46,663 nucleotides of DNA from a bacterium (GTDB lineage: Bacteria; Auribacterota; UBA3054): the NCBI GenBank assembly GCA_017963805.1, contig JAGCTE010000023.1, forward strand, positions 1-46,663, given 5' to 3'. Position numbers and translations under genes: made by a program. How positions within the stretch are numbered: position 1 is the first letter of the stretch; every line of letters begins with the position of its first letter. The notes beneath the pieces were generated by a model. It was not told the origin of the DNA. It saw nothing but the letters and a program-made list of their open reading frames with translations, and searched no databases. Positions 1 to 8,844 of the stretch are shown piece after piece.

Positions 1-93
1 CTCCGTTATGAAAGTCTGCCCGACTGCATGGAGAGGATCGCGGCTTACTTCGAGGAACACATGGGCCTCGGCCCCCTGGGAGACAGGAAATGA
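1..93 (+). CDS. C-terminal end of an unidentified protein (partial)
   Basis: Frame 1 is open from the window edge for 30 codons and stops at TGA 91-93. The encoded tail is amphipathic and helix-like (LPDCMERIAAYFEEHMG), then a short Gly/Pro/Arg end. Its stop overlaps the start of the next gene in an ATGA arrangement (90-93), which is typical of translationally coupled operon genes and is the main reason to believe the frame is coding. CotH-type genes are sometimes neighbours of VTC-domain polyphosphate polymerases, but 30 residues are too few to test that here, so no function is assigned. Confidence 0.6.
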   Translation, partial: LRYESLPDCMERIAAYFEEHMGLGPLGDRK

Positions 94-3000
94 AAAACGT
101 TTTTTTGATCTTGGCCGTGCTTATCACGGCCCTTTGCGCCGAAGCTGACGTCATCGTCAACGAAGTCAACTACAATCCTCCCGGCTCCAGCGACCTGGAG
201 GAGTTCATAGAGCTCTACAACACGGGAGACGAAGCCGTTTCCCTCGCGGGCTGGGAATTCGACAAGGGCGTCGACTTCGTTTTCCCGGAGGGCGCGCGGA
301 TCGAGGGCAAAGGCTACGCCGTCGTCGCGAGGGACCCCGCGGCTTTCAAGCGGACCTACCCCTCTTTGCCCGAGCCGTTCGGCCCGTGGGAAGGAAAATT
401 CAAAAACAGCGGCGAGACCATAAGGCTAAGGAGCGCCAGCTCCGCCGTCATCTCCCTTTTCTCCTATCTCGACGGAGGGATGTGGCCGAGCGAACCGGAC
501 GGCGACGGCCCGACGCTGGAACTGAAGAACCCCGCTTATCCTCCGGACGACCCCAGGTCTTGGGATTCCTCCTCCAAAAAAGGCGGCACGCCTTTCGCCG
601 AGAACACCGCCTATGTGGAAGGTCCGCTTCTGGAAACGAGACGCGATCCCGTTTCGCCTTTGGCCAACCAGAACGTAACGGTCGGCGTCAGGGCTGTTGC
701 CGGCAAGATCACCTCGGCTACAGTCCAGGTCGGCTCCTCCAATCTTCCCACCACGGAAAAAGACGGCTGGCTCGTCGCCAACATAACGGCGGGGGAAGCC
801 GGGACGCTTCTCACCTACAACTTCAACGTCGTTTCCCCGGAAGGCACTGACAAAATAAAATGCGCCTGCTACGTGATGGACAAACTGATCCCGCAGAACA
901 GCGTCGTCATTAACGAGATCATGTTCAATTCCGGCCTGGCGGCCTACGACGACGACTACCAGTATGTCGAGCTTTACAACAGGAGCAGCGAGACCATAGA
1001 CCTTAGGGACTGCCTCCTGAACGAGACCGATCTGGGCGGGAAACCGCTGCCCATCGAGCCGGGCGCCTACCTTGTCGCGCCCAGCAAGAAGGCGACCATA
1101 ACCGAAATTTACGGCGAAGACATTCCCGTGATCTCCTGCAAATTGAAACTCTACGGCGAGAGCGGTCAGGTGAGGCTCACCGACCGCAACGGACGCGTCA
1201 TCAGCTGCGCCAATTTCGGCAGCGAGCCTCCCTGGCCGTCTCTGGCGGCGGGCTGCGGCAACTCTCTTGAGCTGCTTGACCCGAGCCTGGACGGCAGCGA
1301 GGCCGCGAACTGGGCCGCCTCCAAGCTTTACGGGACCCCTGGCAAGGCCAATTCCGCTTCCGGCGACGTCCCGGCGCTTTCCGTCGTCTGCTATCCGCCC
1401 GAGGGACCCTTGAGCGATTCGCCCCTTGATTTCACTTTCGCGATAAGCGGAGACAACGTCCAGGAAGTGACCATGAATTACGGCATGGACAATTCCGCGC
1501 TGCACTCCCAGGTTTTGACCATGGATCCTAATACAGGGCTCTACAGCGTCACGCTTCCCAAAATGAACGCTTCCGGGACTCTGCGCTACTCCCTGACCAT
1601 AAGGAAAGACGGACAGTATTACGGCTGGCCGCAGCAGGATGTCGAGGAAACCGCTCCTCCCGCCAGCATGACCTCCAGGCTCTCCTACGAATCGCACACC
1701 ATTACCGTGGAGCCCACCACCGAGTGGCAGAAGGCGACCATCACCGACAACGCCAGCGATTCCGTCAAGATGTACGTTTACATGGACGCGGCGGGGGAGA
1801 TCTTGATCGACAATTTCGAGATGCGCGACAGCGCAAACAAGAACTACATGGCGAACAGTTATTTCGACAGCAACATCAATAACTGGGATCCTAGGGGCAA
1901 TCACGCGGGGACTTTCTGGGACAACACCGACGGCTACAACGGAAAGGGCTGCCTGCACGTCGTGGCCACCGGGCCGGGCGGCGGAAACTCTTCCGGCAGC
2001 TACGTCAGGCCTTATTTCTCCGAGGATCTGACCACCGGCAATTCCTACACTATGAGCTTCTACTACAAGCTCCCGCCCATGGCCGCGAGCTCCAGCGCCG
2101 TCTTCAAATATCTTGTCATCGGAGCGCCTTCCGAAACGATAGCGATCTCGGAGATCAACTACCACGACCTCCACAACGCTTTTGGAAAGCAGGAGTACGT
2201 AGAATTCGCGAACTACGGAAGCAAGCCTGTCGACCTTGCGGGCTGGACGTTCGAGAGCAAGGAGAAGGGCAGGGTCTCCATGCCGAAAGTTAAGCTCCCG
2301 GCCGGCGAATACCTCTATCTTTGCGCCGCCACCAACGCTTTCCACATCGCTTTCCCCAACGCCGAGTATTATTACGCCCTGGGCTTCGATCCCGACCACG
2401 GCTCCGACACCTTCACCTTAAGGAACAGCGAAGGCAAAACGATCGACACCGCCGCCTACCGCGACGACGGCGAATGGGGCGGCGACGCCGACGGCGTCGG
2501 CGCTTCCCTTGAAAGGCTCGACCTCACTAAGAACGGCACCGACCCCGCCAACTACCGCCTCGCTTTCGGAGGCTCGGTCGGCAGGGGAGCCGACGACCCA
2601 AGGGTCATAGACGCTTTCCACAGCCCCGCGGTGCCCAAGTCCTCTTCCAGGGTTTATTTCTACTGCTGCCTGGACAACGTTTCCGTCCGTCCGACCGGAA
2701 CTTTCTATTACCGTATCGGCAACTACGGTTCCTGGAACACGACGCCTCTCTCCTACAACTCGACGCAGAAGAGAATGTATTGTTCCCTGACCGGCTTCTC
2801 CGACAACGACCAGGTCTCCTTCTATTATGACATAGACTGCGGCGGCAAGAAAATGACGTTCCCGGTCTGGGGCGCCAGCCGGCCCTGCATGCTGGAAGTT
2901 GACGACATTACCGATTACAAGATCCCGGTCTACCGCATTCTGATGACCAGCGAGAACTATCAGAAGCTTTCCAGCAAACGCCTTTGGAACAACGACAACA

Positions 3001-5675
3001 CAGACGGCACGCTGATCATAGGAACGAACATTTACTACAACTGCGGCATCCACTACAAAGGCAACTACAGCCGCCAGTACAGAGTCGCCCACAACATCAG
3101 GCTCAACTACGGCAAGAAATACCACAATCACAACAAAGTCTCCAACACCTACAACTGGGAGGACGGCTCGCCCTTCCTCGCCGTGGCTTACGCCCAGAGG
3201 ATCTACCGCGCTTCCAAGACGCCCATCTACGACTCCGAACCGCACCTGGCCCGCCGCATGGGCTCTCTGCAGGGCCTTATGCACTCCGTGGAAGGCTACG
3301 ACGACGTTCATCTAACGAAGCTCGGCTACGACGGCAACTGCTACAAAGCGACCGCGGCCTCGGCGCAGCAGGCCATGTTCAGCTACGCCGACTACAAGAA
3401 GGAGACCTACAAGGACTGCTACGAGGCTTTGGCGGAAATGAATCCCGACAAGCATTACAAGGACATCGCCGCCGGCATGGAAGCCTTGTACATCTTCAAC
3501 AACAAGGATTACAATTCCCGCGTGACCAACTATTTCGACGTGTCCGCCGCGGCCAAGGAATGGTGCATGACTAAGTTCCTCAACAACAGCGACGGCTGGA
3601 CGCAGTGGGGACAAAACTACATCCTCTACGGCGACAAGAAGACGGGAAGAGTCCAGCTCTGGCCCCAGGACATCGGCAGCTGCGTCGTCTGGGGCAATTT
3701 GCAGCTGTACCCGATAACGGGCGGCATCCAGCGCTTCTGCCGCCATCCGGCCGTGATCCGCGCCTTCTACGCCCACATGACGAACATGGTGCGCGTCCTT
3801 CCGGTCTCCAGGTGTCTGGATATTTTCGACGATCTTAGGGACGAGTGCTCCAACGACGCCAGGAGAAGCGACGGCAGCTACACTTCCGAGGCCCAGAATC
3901 TGCGCAGCACCATCTCCAGCTGGCAAAGGACCGTCAACAGTTCCGTCGGCTCTCCCACCTACGTCACGAATTTCACCTATAGTTTCGTCTCGCTGCCCCC
4001 GAGGAGCGCGATGGTAGGGGAGCCCTACTACTACCGCCCATTCGCCTTTGACCCGAGAAACAGGACGATATCTTATTCCGTGCAGGGCAACGAAGTGCTC
4101 AGCATAGATTCCACCGGCCTCATCAGCGGCGTCTTCACCGAGCCAGGCTCCTACTCCTGCTCCGTCAGGGCCAACAACGGCGTCAAGACTCTGACGCAGT
4201 CTTTCACCATCGTGGCTCAATACCCTTCTCTAAGGCTCAGCATTCCCATGGAAGAGGGAAGAGGCGCCTCCGTTTCCGACAAGGATGGAAAGATGACGGG
4301 AACCTTCGAGGGCGACGTCAAGTGGGATAATGACGGCCGCTACGGCAAGTGTCTGGCCTTCGGCCCCTCCAACGAAGACTATGTCAAGATGGGCTCGCAT
4401 TCCGACATCAACATCAACGGCAACTTCACGGTGGAAGCCTGGGTCTACTTCACGCAGCGCAACAGGCGCTACTGGGGCCGCGTCTTCAAGAAATACGAGG
4501 AACTCGGCTGGCGCCAGGACGGCGACAGTGGCACGCACCACGGCGGCCGCATCGCCTGGGGCCCCTTCGACAACGGCTACTCCTGCACCTCGGACGGTTT
4601 CCCGGGCGGCGACTCCTGGATCATGGACCGCTACAATCCCGACGACAACCAGCGCATCCTGGAGCCCAACCAGTGGCATCACTTCGCGGTCACGCACGAA
4701 AAGGACAAGTGCGAAGCTTACGTTTACGTCGACGGCAAGCGCGTTTCCGGGCTTGTCTGGTCCGGCAACCTCCTTGGCTCTTCGCCTCTCTTCCTCGGCG
4801 GCTACCTTAACGGCAAGCTCGACGAATTCAAGATCTACAGCTTCGCGAAGAAAGCTTACAACATGGGCCTCAACATCGAGGCGGTCCAGATCGTGCCCGA
4901 GAGCCAGTACATCCAGTTCCATACCTTCGACAGGAAGGACGGCAAGGAAACGAACCTTAAATACTACGCCATCCGCGTCATGCCCGGCGAAAAGTGGTAC
5001 GTTCTGCCCAGCGAGAAGATCCAGCCCGGCGAAGACATAGTCGTCTACGCCGACGACATCGCCCCCGATTTCGAGCTCGCTCCCTCCGGTTCCATTTCCC
5101 TCTATCCCTTCGAGCCCGACTCTCCCTTCCCGGAATACTACCTGACCAACGACTACACCAAGATATTGGACTACGTGGCCTGGGGCGACGCCTCCGCGCT
5201 GCCCGATGACAAAGAGCCTGCCGTGATAGCGGGCCTTTGGAAAGCCGGCTCCATCGTTATGCCGAAGGAAAGGTCCTTCCGCCTGAAAGAGCGCGGCCAG
5301 AACGTCGACGGCGCCGCCTCCTGGGAAAACGCTTACTCCAAGGAGCCGCCCGTCATAACCGACTACACGCCCACCAACTACTACAACTACATAGAGGGCA
5401 GCTGGACCAAGCCGGAAGGCGCCTACACCTTCAAGCTGCAGTACGCCAACAATCCCTACTTCACCGAAAGCACGACCGAGACCACCACCAAGACGGAAGC
5501 CAAGATCATCGTTCCCAACGGCGTCTGGTACTGGCGGGTCCAGGCGGTCTACTCCGACGGCGGCAGTGTTTTCTCTTCCCCGGTCAAGACCTTTGTTACC
5601 CCGGAGCCGGCGGTGTGCGGATTGCTAACGCTTTTGCTAGCGTTCTTTTCCCGAAGGGTAAGCGGAACACTTTAA
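90..5675 (+). CDS. Giant secreted CotH-family protein with lamin-tail, Ig-like and LamG domains and a PEP-CTERM-like tail
   Basis: This 1861-aa exported protein starts with a signal peptide (about residues 1-19, ending CAEA). Lamin-tail-like folds begin near residues 20, 272 and 685, each with the (V/I)xNE(V/I)-like opening and a Y/FVE(L/F)xN strand; a degenerate fourth may lie near 1600-1790. A CotH kinase-like region spans about 948-1290 and includes the GIHYKGNYSRQYR core and a WPQDIG segment (D1194). A putative Ig domain follows (about 1301-1380), then a LamG/ConA-type jelly roll (about 1381-1595). The end is TPEP (1837-1840), a hydrophobic run and RR, a weak PEP-CTERM signal. CotH proteins are secretory protein kinases in spore formers; in PVC bacteria their role is unknown. 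A surface or matrix function is inferred. The gene overlaps its upstream neighbour by 4 nt and is followed by a strong terminator. Confidence 0.85.
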   Translation: MKNVFLILAVLITALCAEADVIVNEVNYNPPGSSDLEEFIELYNTGDEAVSLAGWEFDKGVDFVFPEGARIEGKGYAVVARDPAAFKRTYPSLPEPFGPWEGKFKNSGETIRLRSASSAVISLFSYLDGGMWPSEPDGDGPTLELKNPAYPPDDPRSWDSSSKKGGTPFAENTAYVEGPLLETRRDPVSPLANQNVTVGVRAVAGKITSATVQVGSSNLPTTEKDGWLVANITAGEAGTLLTYNFNVVSPEGTDKIKCACYVMDKLIPQNSVVINEIMFNSGLAAYDDDYQYVELYNRSSETIDLRDCLLNETDLGGKPLPIEPGAYLVAPSKKATITEIYGEDIPVISCKLKLYGESGQVRLTDRNGRVISCANFGSEPPWPSLAAGCGNSLELLDPSLDGSEAANWAASKLYGTPGKANSASGDVPALSVVCYPPEGPLSDSPLDFTFAISGDNVQEVTMNYGMDNSALHSQVLTMDPNTGLYSVTLPKMNASGTLRYSLTIRKDGQYYGWPQQDVEETAPPASMTSRLSYESHTITVEPTTEWQKATITDNASDSVKMYVYMDAAGEILIDNFEMRDSANKNYMANSYFDSNINNWDPRGNHAGTFWDNTDGYNGKGCLHVVATGPGGGNSSGSYVRPYFSEDLTTGNSYTMSFYYKLPPMAASSSAVFKYLVIGAPSETIAISEINYHDLHNAFGKQEYVEFANYGSKPVDLAGWTFESKEKGRVSMPKVKLPAGEYLYLCAATNAFHIAFPNAEYYYALGFDPDHGSDTFTLRNSEGKTIDTAAYRDDGEWGGDADGVGASLERLDLTKNGTDPANYRLAFGGSVGRGADDPRVIDAFHSPAVPKSSSRVYFYCCLDNVSVRPTGTFYYRIGNYGSWNTTPLSYNSTQKRMYCSLTGFSDNDQVSFYYDIDCGGKKMTFPVWGASRPCMLEVDDITDYKIPVYRILMTSENYQKLSSKRLWNNDNTDGTLIIGTNIYYNCGIHYKGNYSRQYRVAHNIRLNYGKKYHNHNKVSNTYNWEDGSPFLAVAYAQRIYRASKTPIYDSEPHLARRMGSLQGLMHSVEGYDDVHLTKLGYDGNCYKATAASAQQAMFSYADYKKETYKDCYEALAEMNPDKHYKDIAAGMEALYIFNNKDYNSRVTNYFDVSAAAKEWCMTKFLNNSDGWTQWGQNYILYGDKKTGRVQLWPQDIGSCVVWGNLQLYPITGGIQRFCRHPAVIRAFYAHMTNMVRVLPVSRCLDIFDDLRDECSNDARRSDGSYTSEAQNLRSTISSWQRTVNSSVGSPTYVTNFTYSFVSLPPRSAMVGEPYYYRPFAFDPRNRTISYSVQGNEVLSIDSTGLISGVFTEPGSYSCSVRANNGVKTLTQSFTIVAQYPSLRLSIPMEEGRGASVSDKDGKMTGTFEGDVKWDNDGRYGKCLAFGPSNEDYVKMGSHSDININGNFTVEAWVYFTQRNRRYWGRVFKKYEELGWRQDGDSGTHHGGRIAWGPFDNGYSCTSDGFPGGDSWIMDRYNPDDNQRILEPNQWHHFAVTHEKDKCEAYVYVDGKRVSGLVWSGNLLGSSPLFLGGYLNGKLDEFKIYSFAKKAYNMGLNIEAVQIVPESQYIQFHTFDRKDGKETNLKYYAIRVMPGEKWYVLPSEKIQPGEDIVVYADDIAPDFELAPSGSISLYPFEPDSPFPEYYLTNDYTKILDYVAWGDASALPDDKEPAVIAGLWKAGSIVMPKERSFRLKERGQNVDGAASWENAYSKEPPVITDYTPTNYYNYIEGSWTKPEGAYTFKLQYANNPYFTESTTETTTKTEAKIIVPNGVWYWRVQAVYSDGGSVFSSPVKTFVTPEPAVCGLLTLLLAFFSRRVSGTL

Positions 5676-5700
5676 AATCTAACTAAAACGAAACAAGATA

Positions 5701-5736
5701 GAAACAGCCTCCGCCAAAACGGAGGCTGTTTCTTTT
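5701..5736 (+). terminator. Intrinsic terminator after the CotH-family gene
   Basis: A perfect 13-bp stem (5701-5713 with 5720-5732, ends gaaacagcctccg / cggaggctgtttc) encloses the 6-nt loop CCAAAA and is followed by TTTT. It lies 25 nt after the stop codon and ends the CotH transcription unit. Confidence 0.9.
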
Positions 5737-5792
5737 ACGCATTTCATGAGTATTCTTTAATGATTGTTTTATAGCCCGCTTTTCAGTACACT

Positions 5793-5801
5793 TGCTATAA
5801 A
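5793..5801 (+). promoter_or_regulatory. Probable extended -10 promoter for the 887-aa secreted protein
   Basis: The sequence TGC-TATAAA (TG at 5793-5794, hexamer 5796-5801) lies 34 nt before the chosen ATG at 5836, with no good -35 at standard spacing. The same TTGC-TATAAT-like block occurs before other transcription units in this window, which supports the call. Confidence 0.55.
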
Positions 5802-5835
5802 ATCAAGGATACTTTTAACTAACCAGGGGACATTT

Positions 5836-8499
5836 ATGAAACGTTTCTTAATTCTCGCGACCGCCTTCATGTTCATGGCTGCCGCGTATGTTAACGCCGC
5901 CGAGACCAACGAGGTCTTCAGGATCGACTTCGAGCAGTCCGAAGGCTATCAGTTAGGCGACATCTTCGCTCAGGAAAAAGGCTACAGGCCGTATTCCGAG
6001 GCCAACTCCAACTGCTACGGCGTGGTGGTAGATCCGGAAAAATTCCCGTGCATCAAAAGCGGCACGCAGGCCCTTTTGGTGGGCGTCCAGGACCTTTCTT
6101 ACGGCAACGGAAACTTCTGCGTCGATTTCGATATTTCTTCTATCGACATTGACAGGAACTACGTGCAGTTTGAGCTTCAACTTAAGCCCAGCGAAGTCGG
6201 CGATGGCAATTACGCCGCCAGAATGCAGCTCAACAGCACCAACAACGTGATGCTCTGCAACATGATGGTCTTCAACAAAGGTTTCTGGTCGAGCACTTAT
6301 TCCATGAAGACTTCGGCCAACGCCTGGGCCTTCAATCCCAAATCCGACCAGGGCGGTCCGGAAAAGGTCGAAGGCACGCCGCCTTTCGACGAGTTCACCA
6401 CCGTCTGTTGGACCTGGGACCTTGGAAAGAAGCAGCTGCTCTCTTTGCAGCTCGGCTCCGAGATGTGCTACTACACCAACCGTTGGGATCCCGAGACGGG
6501 CGCTGAATACACGGCGAACGCCAACATTCCTTACGGCATTAATCCCACTTTCAGCGGACTGCCCGCCAGACTGGTCTTCCAAGGTCAGAACGGACGTCCG
6601 GAAGCCGGCTTCGACGCTTTCGTGGTCAGGACCATCAGCAAGCCGCAGACCTCCAATCCCGGCAAGCTGAGCTGCGCCGCCACGACGCTGGTCAACAACT
6701 ATAAGTCCACAGCCACCGCTTTCACGATCACCAACGACGGTGACGAGCCCTTCAATTATTCCGTCATCACTGACGCGGAATGGCTGGTCGCGAACGCGCC
6801 CACCGGCACCTGCGTAACCGCCGCTACGATAGACTTAACCATCGACAGGGAAAAGATGGCGGAGAACAAGTACTACCGCGGCATCGTCACCGTTGACGCC
6901 GGCGACGCAGGCTCTTGCCAGGTCAGAGTCACCGCCCAGGGCCCGCACATTTATTTCTCGGAAGATTTTGAGAGCCCGTACATGATCTATGGCGGCATCG
7001 TGGCCACCCAGGACCGCTGGGACAACAACATGCAGCCTCCCACCACCTACAACATCGTTGTGACCAACGCCTACGACAGGGAAGGTATCGGCTTCATCAA
7101 TCAGACCGCCTGGTACGACGGGCAGACGATCTCCGTCGATTCCAGGGAGAACGAGATCATCCACGTCGGCACCGACATTTATATTCCCACGGAATCCCAG
7201 ACCACGGAATTCCACTTCAAGTCCAGCTACTGGTCTCTGTCTTGGGATCTTGTTTTCGCCTATGCGCCGGGCAGCGGCGTCTTCAAAGTGAAATCCCTCA
7301 ACAACAACGACCTTATCTTCGAGGAATGGGAAGGCTCGATGGACGAGTGGGTCCGCGTGGAACTCCTTATCGACTATCAGGCTCAGATCATAAAGAGCGT
7401 CACGCTTGGCGACACTGTCTTCGAGGATCTCGGCATCGAGCTCATGAAGGATACCAACGACAAGGAAGTCACCAGTTTGTCCGACCTTTCCATCTACGCC
7501 ACTCCTCATGAAAACGTAGCTCTCATCGGCATTGACAATATCATTGCCGAGGAACAGGAACGCACCGGCGATCCGGAGCTGGTCGCTCCCGCTTTCCAGC
7601 AGTTCGGCGCTGAAAGCAAAGGCACTTTCGTTATCCGCAACGCGGGCGCCGGTTCCTTCGATTACACCATAGAGGCCCTTGAAAACGCGGAATGCTTCAC
7701 CTTTGATCCCGCCAGCGGCACCGTCGAAGGCAAAAAGGAGATCAACGTCACCATCAGCCGCACTGATCTGGCTCCCGGCTTCTACAGATCCCGCGTCGTT
7801 TCAAACGGCGGCGAAGCCGGCTCCGTAACCTCCGTCTTCACCTTCGCGTGCGGCGGCGTTTACTACACCTGCGACTTCGAGCAGCCCTGGTTCAGGAGCG
7901 GCTCCATCAGAGGACAGGAGACCTGGTCTTACGATCCCGACGTCCTGCCCGAAAACTTCGAGGAAGGCGTTGAAGACGGCGTCCTGAACGTCATGACGGC
8001 CCCCGGTTACGTTGGCTTGCGCGCCGACGTGGTCGCTCCCAACGCCGGCACCGTGACCGTCCACACCGCGGTCTTCTGCCCCAGCGAGGGCGTTGACGGC
8101 GGCACGCTCTACTTCAAGCAGAACGACGCCTGGCCGTACGCTGAATTCGCCATCACCCGTGATGTTGAGAACAATCAGATGGTTTTGAGAAAGACCGACG
8201 TCGAACCGGAAGTCTTCTCCATGACCGCTCCTCTGGACGAGTGGGTCGACTTCTCCTACACTATCTGGTTCAACGACCAGACCATCAGCGAGGTGACCTT
8301 CGGTGATCTGACCGTGGAACCCGCCGAGCTCTTCATCAGCAATGAGACGAAAGATTTCACCCGCTACATCGTCTGCACTTCCGAGGAAGCCAACTTCCAG
8401 ATCGACGACGTCATGATAAGCGAGTACGGCGTTGTGCCGGAACCGGCAGTCGTCGCTTTGGTCGCGCTGGCACTGGCCGCTTTCCTTCGCAGAAAGTAA
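5836..8499 (+). CDS. Secreted multi-module protein (jelly-roll and BACON-like repeats) with PEP-CTERM tail
   Basis: The start is placed at ATG 5836, not the in-frame ATG at 5764. An AGGGGA ribosome site (5825-5830) precedes it, it begins a clean signal peptide (MKRFLILATAFMFMAAAYVNA), and the upstream ATG would lie before the likely promoter. The 887-aa product alternates three jelly-roll-like modules, each opening with a DFE motif (near residues 31, 373 and 678), with two BACON/HYDIN-like Ig folds (about 279-370 and 580-672; one contains VDAGDAG). It ends with VPEP (867-870), a hydrophobic segment and RRK, a good PEP-CTERM sorting signal. The same module types form the C-terminal halves of the subtilases at 19-36 kb, yet no catalytic domain is present. 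It probably is a surface or matrix protein that binds glycan or protein. It has its own promoter and terminator. Confidence 0.85.
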   Translation: MKRFLILATAFMFMAAAYVNAAETNEVFRIDFEQSEGYQLGDIFAQEKGYRPYSEANSNCYGVVVDPEKFPCIKSGTQALLVGVQDLSYGNGNFCVDFDISSIDIDRNYVQFELQLKPSEVGDGNYAARMQLNSTNNVMLCNMMVFNKGFWSSTYSMKTSANAWAFNPKSDQGGPEKVEGTPPFDEFTTVCWTWDLGKKQLLSLQLGSEMCYYTNRWDPETGAEYTANANIPYGINPTFSGLPARLVFQGQNGRPEAGFDAFVVRTISKPQTSNPGKLSCAATTLVNNYKSTATAFTITNDGDEPFNYSVITDAEWLVANAPTGTCVTAATIDLTIDREKMAENKYYRGIVTVDAGDAGSCQVRVTAQGPHIYFSEDFESPYMIYGGIVATQDRWDNNMQPPTTYNIVVTNAYDREGIGFINQTAWYDGQTISVDSRENEIIHVGTDIYIPTESQTTEFHFKSSYWSLSWDLVFAYAPGSGVFKVKSLNNNDLIFEEWEGSMDEWVRVELLIDYQAQIIKSVTLGDTVFEDLGIELMKDTNDKEVTSLSDLSIYATPHENVALIGIDNIIAEEQERTGDPELVAPAFQQFGAESKGTFVIRNAGAGSFDYTIEALENAECFTFDPASGTVEGKKEINVTISRTDLAPGFYRSRVVSNGGEAGSVTSVFTFACGGVYYTCDFEQPWFRSGSIRGQETWSYDPDVLPENFEEGVEDGVLNVMTAPGYVGLRADVVAPNAGTVTVHTAVFCPSEGVDGGTLYFKQNDAWPYAEFAITRDVENNQMVLRKTDVEPEVFSMTAPLDEWVDFSYTIWFNDQTISEVTFGDLTVEPAELFISNETKDFTRYIVCTSEEANFQIDDVMISEYGVVPEPAVVALVALALAAFLRRK

Positions 8500-8520
8500 G
8501 CGCCATTGACTAGCTCAAAC

Positions 8521-8558
8521 AAAGAGGCTCGCGGTTAATCCCGCGAGCTTCTTTTTTT
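8521..8558 (+). terminator. Intrinsic terminator after the 887-aa secreted protein gene
   Basis: An 8-bp GC-rich stem (8527-8534 GCTCGCGG with 8541-8548 CCGCGAGC, loop TTAATC) extends outward through one G-U pair and five A/G-T/C pairs into a run of seven T. It lies 21 nt after the stop codon. Confidence 0.9.
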
Positions 8559-8578
8559 CGTCGCAGAGACGTCATGTC

Positions 8579-8720
8579 CCCCTCGCTCACGGAGAAATTC
8601 AAGTGCGAACATAGCATATACCCCTAAGCGAACTCACGGAGGATGCAAATCACGGCAGTGCATGCGTAGTCCGTGAGCGAGGGGTATATGCTATGTTCGC
8701 ACGGCACGCGTAGTCCGTGA
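8579..8720 (+). repeat. Complex inverted repeat in the 345-nt gap before the GH89 gene
   Basis: A perfect 22-bp inverted repeat (8603-8624 against 8681-8702; the left arm begins GTGCGAACATAG) encloses further pairing arms: CTCACGGA 8633-8640 with TCCGTGAG 8670-8677, and ATGCA 8643-8647 with TGCAT 8659-8663. Together they give a hairpin or cruciform of about 100 nt. Extra copies of the TCCGTGA motif flank the core: 8587-8593 on the opposite strand and 8714-8720. The block 8579-8593 is also a perfect complement of 8670-8684. The layout reads as two inverted copies of one unit. It has no T-tail and no coding frame. It could be a REP/BIME-like element, a small non-autonomous mobile element or a structured leader. 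Confidence 0.8.
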
Positions 8721-8774
8721 ACGGTGGATGTGTTCTTTTTCACTTAGCAGGATTGACGAAAAAAACACTATATA

Positions 8775-8803
8775 TTGTATTTGAGTGAGCCTTTTGCTAC
8801 AAT
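8775..8803 (+). promoter_or_regulatory. Probable sigma-70-type promoter for the GH89 gene
   Basis: TTGTAT (8775-8780) and TACAAT (8798-8803) are separated by exactly 17 nt, with TGC directly before the -10, giving an extended -10 after a T-run. It lies 41 nt before the ATG at 8845, which has an AGGAG ribosome site at 8835-8839. Confidence 0.7.
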
Positions 8804-8844
8804 TTGTACGTATTTGTTTATAAATCTCAAAAATAGGAGTTATC

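Noticed and set aside
4330..5040. Overlapping + strand frame of 236 codons inside the CotH gene
   Set aside because: Its composition is Thr/Ser/Arg/Ala-rich, as expected from an out-of-frame reading of GC-rich DNA, and it lies inside the LamG domain of the real protein.
5764..5835. Upstream in-frame ATG for the 887-aa protein
   Set aside because: It lies before the likely -10 and would put 24 non-signal residues ahead of a clean signal peptide; ATG 5836 has a good ribosome site.
8579..8720. CRISPR-like reading of the repeated TCCGTGA motifs
   Set aside because: The repeats are short, partly inverted and irregularly spaced, with no uniform spacers and no cas genes nearby.
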